Assembly: GCF_026151205.1 (NCBI RefSeq)
Contig: NC_087077.1
Location: forward strand, 19,196,975 to 19,260,974
From: Bolinopsis microptera
Lineage: Eukaryota; Ctenophora; Tentaculata; Lobata; Bolinopsidae
Length of the DNA stretch: 64,000 bases
Direction: 5' to 3'
Of this stretch, positions 61,059-64,000 are shown one piece after another (within the stretch, counting starts at the first letter, position 1; each line of letters begins with the position of its first letter). Below the pieces are notes generated by a model. It saw only the letters and a program-made list of their open reading frames with translations, was not told the DNA's origin and ran no database searches. Position numbers and translations under genes: made by a program.

Positions 61059-64000
61059 ATGATCGATTTAGTAACATACAGATTTAGAGTTGGAGTGTTT
61101 AGTGGAAATTCTTTTGCAAAATCCATCAAACATCAGAACCGTAGACGTGGTACAGGTAGTATTTTTGATTATTTAGACAGCTGCATTGATTCTCGCTTAT
61201 TATTTTATATTTTTTATGTTATATTCATATGTCACTTTTCGCTAATCACTATCACATATGTCGGGGTAAGTGGGTTGGCTTTTTCTAGGGTCACTTATGA
61301 TTGCCGAGCCTTTGTACCAACATACCCAGTTCCTAACTTGTGCCGATGCTTTACAGTTTATTTCTTTTTATATTTAGCAAATATGTATTATCTGAGGAAT
61401 AATTACAGTTTCGATGGTTTATATAGATTTTGCCAGATTTCAATCCATAAGAACTTAAATTGCATATTTACTGGTAGAACCGGCAATACACTCACGGGAT
61501 GCATAATTTGGTTGTTTTTGATGAATGGTTTTTTGATAGTTTTAGTAAACCCTGGAATTGTAAACCCAGGGCCGTCTCCCATAGGTGTTGGAGTTGGGAA
61601 TGGTAATAAATTGAATGTTTACTTTCAGAATGTTCAAGGTCTCATCCCTTTTGGCGAACTGAACAATGCCCATCCAATGATTGATACCACTAAATGTCTT
61701 GAAGTGTCGACTTATCTTAATGAGGCTAAGATAGATATTGCAATACTTAACGAAACCTGGTTTAAGAGTTCTATTGCTGATAGTGAATTTCTGCACCCTG
61801 ACAGATATAAGATATTTCGCTCTGATAGATCGAAGAAAACTCATCCACCAGATCCTTCTAATCCAACCCGGTTTAGAAGGAATGGTGGAGGGGTCATGAT
61901 TGCAGTGAGAGCAGACCTTGATCTAACTTCAAAGGAAGTTCGTCTCAAGTATGGTGCAGAAATTCTTGCTGTGGAATTTAAGACCTCCACTGGAATTAAG
62001 TTTGTTGTATGCACATGTTATCGTGTTGGTACACTGGGCTCCGCAAATCATGAAAAAATTGTTGAGTCTTTGAAAACTCTTCTCAGAAGAAGAGGACTGA
62101 GTAAAGTCTTCATACTAGGAGATTTTAACCTGACCGGAGTTTCCTGGTCTACCCTGGCCAGCTCCTGTCCTATTGAGCAATCTTTTGTTGAATCTTTTGT
62201 TGATCTTGGCCTTCAACAATGTGTGTTAACACCTACCCACTGCAAAGGCAAAACACTTGACCTATTGCTCACAAACTCTGTGTCAAATATTAATGACCTA
62301 ATGGTAGGTGAGAGAGATAGTGCTTGCAAGTCTGACCACTTCCCCATCAATTTTAAGATCAACGTTAAAGTTGGTAGGAAGAAGCCAGTCAGGCGTATGT
62401 GCTATAACTTTAAGACTGTGAACTGGGAGAGGCTAAACCATGAACTCCGACACACGAATTGGGATGCATTGCTCAATGGCACAGAACCTGAAATTGGATG
62501 GAAAAAATTTAAGGACAAACTTTTTAATGTCACAGATAAATTTGTTAAAAAATGCTCTGTCAAGACTGATGGCCAAGATCCATGGTTTGACTCGGAGTGT
62601 TATGATGCATGGCGTAAGAAAGTGAGATTACATAAAGAAAGGCATAAAAGTGATAGAGCTGAAATTGCATTCTCCCTTGCTAGGAAAAATTTCAAAAATG
62701 TGGTTGCTCAAAAAATGAGGGAAACATTAGATGAATCTGATGATAGTGCTTTAATAACAAAAAAATTTTGGTCCTATGTCAAATCGAAGACAGCTAGTCA
62801 GCGGATCCCCGAGTTTGTAAGCCACAAAGGCACTGTCCGCAACTGCCCTGAAGACCAGGCCAACCTATTTAATGACTTTTTCTTCGAGCAGTTCTCTGAG
62901 GCATCAACTTATGACATAGATATAGATTACTCTAATGATTGGCGCTTTGATATTGAATTTGACCACAGAAGGGTTAGCAAAATCCTTTCCAATATTAATG
63001 CTAATAAAGCTTATGGACCTGATGGTATCCATGGGAAACTTTTGAAAAACTGTGCGGTTGGGCTCGCATACCCTATATCAATACTTTTTCATTCATGCTA
63101 CAACATTGGGACACTACCAAGGGAGTGGAAACTGGGGCACATTGTACCAATATTCAAGAAAGGGGATAAACATGAGGTTTCAAATTATAGGCCAATTTCT
63201 CTTACATGCTTAATCACAAAAGTTCTTGAACGCATAATAAGAGATGAGTTATTGGCACTTACTAATGGCATGATCAATGACAAACAGCATGGTTTCCGAG
63301 CTGAGAGATCTTGTGCAACTAATCTTGTAGGACTGTGCGACAGCCTAGCGCTCTCACTGAATGAAAATATGAGAACAGATGTAGTCTACTTTGATTTTGC
63401 CAAAGCATTTGACTCGGTTAACCATGATCTTATATTATTTAAGCTAAAGAGCAAATTTGGTATTGATGGGAGGCTACTGAAATTCATCACTGATTATCTA
63501 AGAGACAGGCAACAACAGGTCTTGATAAGTGGCAAGTTTTCTTCTATGAGAAACGCCCAGTCTGGTGTACCTCAAGGGTCAATTTTGGGACCATTGCTGT
63601 TCATTATGTTCATTGATGATATATCAGTGGGGATTTCACCAGGCACACAACTGTCACTGTATGCCGATGATACTAAAATTTGGCGTAAGATTGTTTCGGA
63701 GTCTGATATCCTGCGACTGCAGAAGGACATTGATTATCTCCATGACTGGTCACTTTCTAATAAAATGAGATTTCATCCCGACAAATGTAAGGTCCTCACC
63801 GTCGCAGGAAGGATATCCGAAACAGTTTCCCTCCTTAGTGTCCTACCACTCTTTAACTTTGTATACTCCATGGGAAGAATCACACTTGACTATGTTGATC
63901 ATGAAAAGGATCTGGGTGTAATTGTGACATCAAATCTCGATTGGAAAGATCAGTGCTCCAAAGTCCTTTCTAAGGCAAACCAAAAATTAGGCATGGCGAG
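61059..64000 (+). CDS. LINE ORF2: APE endonuclease and reverse transcriptase, 3' partial
   Basis: At least 980 codons, open to the window edge. About 170 residues with several hydrophobic segments come first and close in NPGP at 169-172. The apurinic-like endonuclease follows (NVQGL, LNETWF, GDFN, SDHFPI). The reverse transcriptase shows FKKGDKHEVSNYRPISL, FDFAKAFDSVNHDLI, GVPQGSILGPLLF and the catalytic YADD (868-871). The start at 61059 is the first ATG in a frame continuous with the endonuclease, 82 bases after ORF1. CR1/L2-type elements use target-primed reverse transcription. The NPGP resembles the end of 2A-like recoding sequences but lacks the upstream D-x-E. Confidence 0.9.
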   Translation, partial: MIDLVTYRFRVGVFSGNSFAKSIKHQNRRRGTGSIFDYLDSCIDSRLLFYIFYVIFICHFSLITITYVGVSGLAFSRVTYDCRAFVPTYPVPNLCRCFTVYFFLYLANMYYLRNNYSFDGLYRFCQISIHKNLNCIFTGRTGNTLTGCIIWLFLMNGFLIVLVNPGIVNPGPSPIGVGVGNGNKLNVYFQNVQGLIPFGELNNAHPMIDTTKCLEVSTYLNEAKIDIAILNETWFKSSIADSEFLHPDRYKIFRSDRSKKTHPPDPSNPTRFRRNGGGVMIAVRADLDLTSKEVRLKYGAEILAVEFKTSTGIKFVVCTCYRVGTLGSANHEKIVESLKTLLRRRGLSKVFILGDFNLTGVSWSTLASSCPIEQSFVESFVDLGLQQCVLTPTHCKGKTLDLLLTNSVSNINDLMVGERDSACKSDHFPINFKINVKVGRKKPVRRMCYNFKTVNWERLNHELRHTNWDALLNGTEPEIGWKKFKDKLFNVTDKFVKKCSVKTDGQDPWFDSECYDAWRKKVRLHKERHKSDRAEIAFSLARKNFKNVVAQKMRETLDESDDSALITKKFWSYVKSKTASQRIPEFVSHKGTVRNCPEDQANLFNDFFFEQFSEASTYDIDIDYSNDWRFDIEFDHRRVSKILSNINANKAYGPDGIHGKLLKNCAVGLAYPISILFHSCYNIGTLPREWKLGHIVPIFKKGDKHEVSNYRPISLTCLITKVLERIIRDELLALTNGMINDKQHGFRAERSCATNLVGLCDSLALSLNENMRTDVVYFDFAKAFDSVNHDLILFKLKSKFGIDGRLLKFITDYLRDRQQQVLISGKFSSMRNAQSGVPQGSILGPLLFIMFIDDISVGISPGTQLSLYADDTKIWRKIVSESDILRLQKDIDYLHDWSLSNKMRFHPDKCKVLTVAGRISETVSLLSVLPLFNFVYSMGRITLDYVDHEKDLGVIVTSNLDWKDQCSKVLSKANQKLGMA

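Larger units (their letters stand above)
59200..64000 (+). mobile_element. CR1/L2-like LINE, 5' end complete, 3' end outside window
   Basis: A 5' UTR of about 400 bases (with a hairpin GCCCAGTGCTTGCACTGGGC near 59290) precedes ORF1 (59603-60976) and ORF2 (from 61059). Both frames are uninterrupted, so this copy may be recent. The reverse transcriptase motifs are of the CR1/L2 group. It lies antisense to the DNAJC14-like gene, immediately upstream of the exon at 59083, so it is probably inside an intron. The border carries a 39-base fragment of the foldback repeat found at 52.1-52.4 kb. Confidence 0.88.

Overview
The window is nuclear DNA of an invertebrate animal. Genes are split by short AT-rich introns with GT-AG borders. 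The gene set is typically animal (ATG4, SYF2, PDAP1, a DNAJC14-like protein, a rhodopsin-type GPCR), and DNA transposons, minisatellites and a CR1/L2-like LINE are abundant. An early-branching metazoan such as a cnidarian would fit, but the sequence alone does not fix the lineage. No prokaryotic operon, CRISPR array, rRNA or clear tRNA was seen. All exon models were built by eye from reading frame, splice signals and phase agreement.

Layout. 0.1-5.6 kb (+): a cysteine-desulfurase-like (class V aminotransferase) domain fused to a TtcA-like tRNA-thiolation domain, with one exon broken in several frames. 6-12 kb (+): a two-TM mitochondrial-type protein, a twin-CX9C protein (NDUFS5-like) and PDAP1; a composite transposon-like element lies at 6.7-8.3 kb and a TA-flanked MITE sits in a PDAP1 intron. 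13.5-18.1 kb (-): the autophagy protease ATG4. One of its introns is filled by 22 tandem 76-bp units made from the 3' splice site and first half of its own fifth exon. 19.7-23.4 kb (-): an unrecognised charged, His-rich protein. 24.5-25.6 kb (+): an intronless class A GPCR. 26.6-27.9 kb (-): a small membrane/coiled-coil protein with a CRE/E-box satellite in its intron. 28.7-39.5 kb (-): a gene of about 19 exons encoding a protein of about 1,700 residues with five BAH-type modules; this is the most unusual gene here. A 1.6-kb TA-flanked element carrying a 585-bp palindrome lies in its last intron. 40.4-53.5 kb: a nested segmental duplication (pattern A B C B A B C B C, periods 5,584 and 1,996 bp). 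54.5-56.8 kb (-): SYF2. 57.8-59.1 kb (-): the 3' end of a DNAJC14-like gene. 59.2-64 kb (+): a 5'-complete LINE with intact reading frames. Its ORF1 joins an AlkB-like dioxygenase to an SGNH hydrolase; its ORF2 (endonuclease plus reverse transcriptase) runs off the end.

The host genes do not form a pathway. The linking theme is repeat-driven remodelling of genes: exon-derived satellites, exon-tail duplication, MITEs in introns, and regulatory-motif arrays shared between neighbouring genes.
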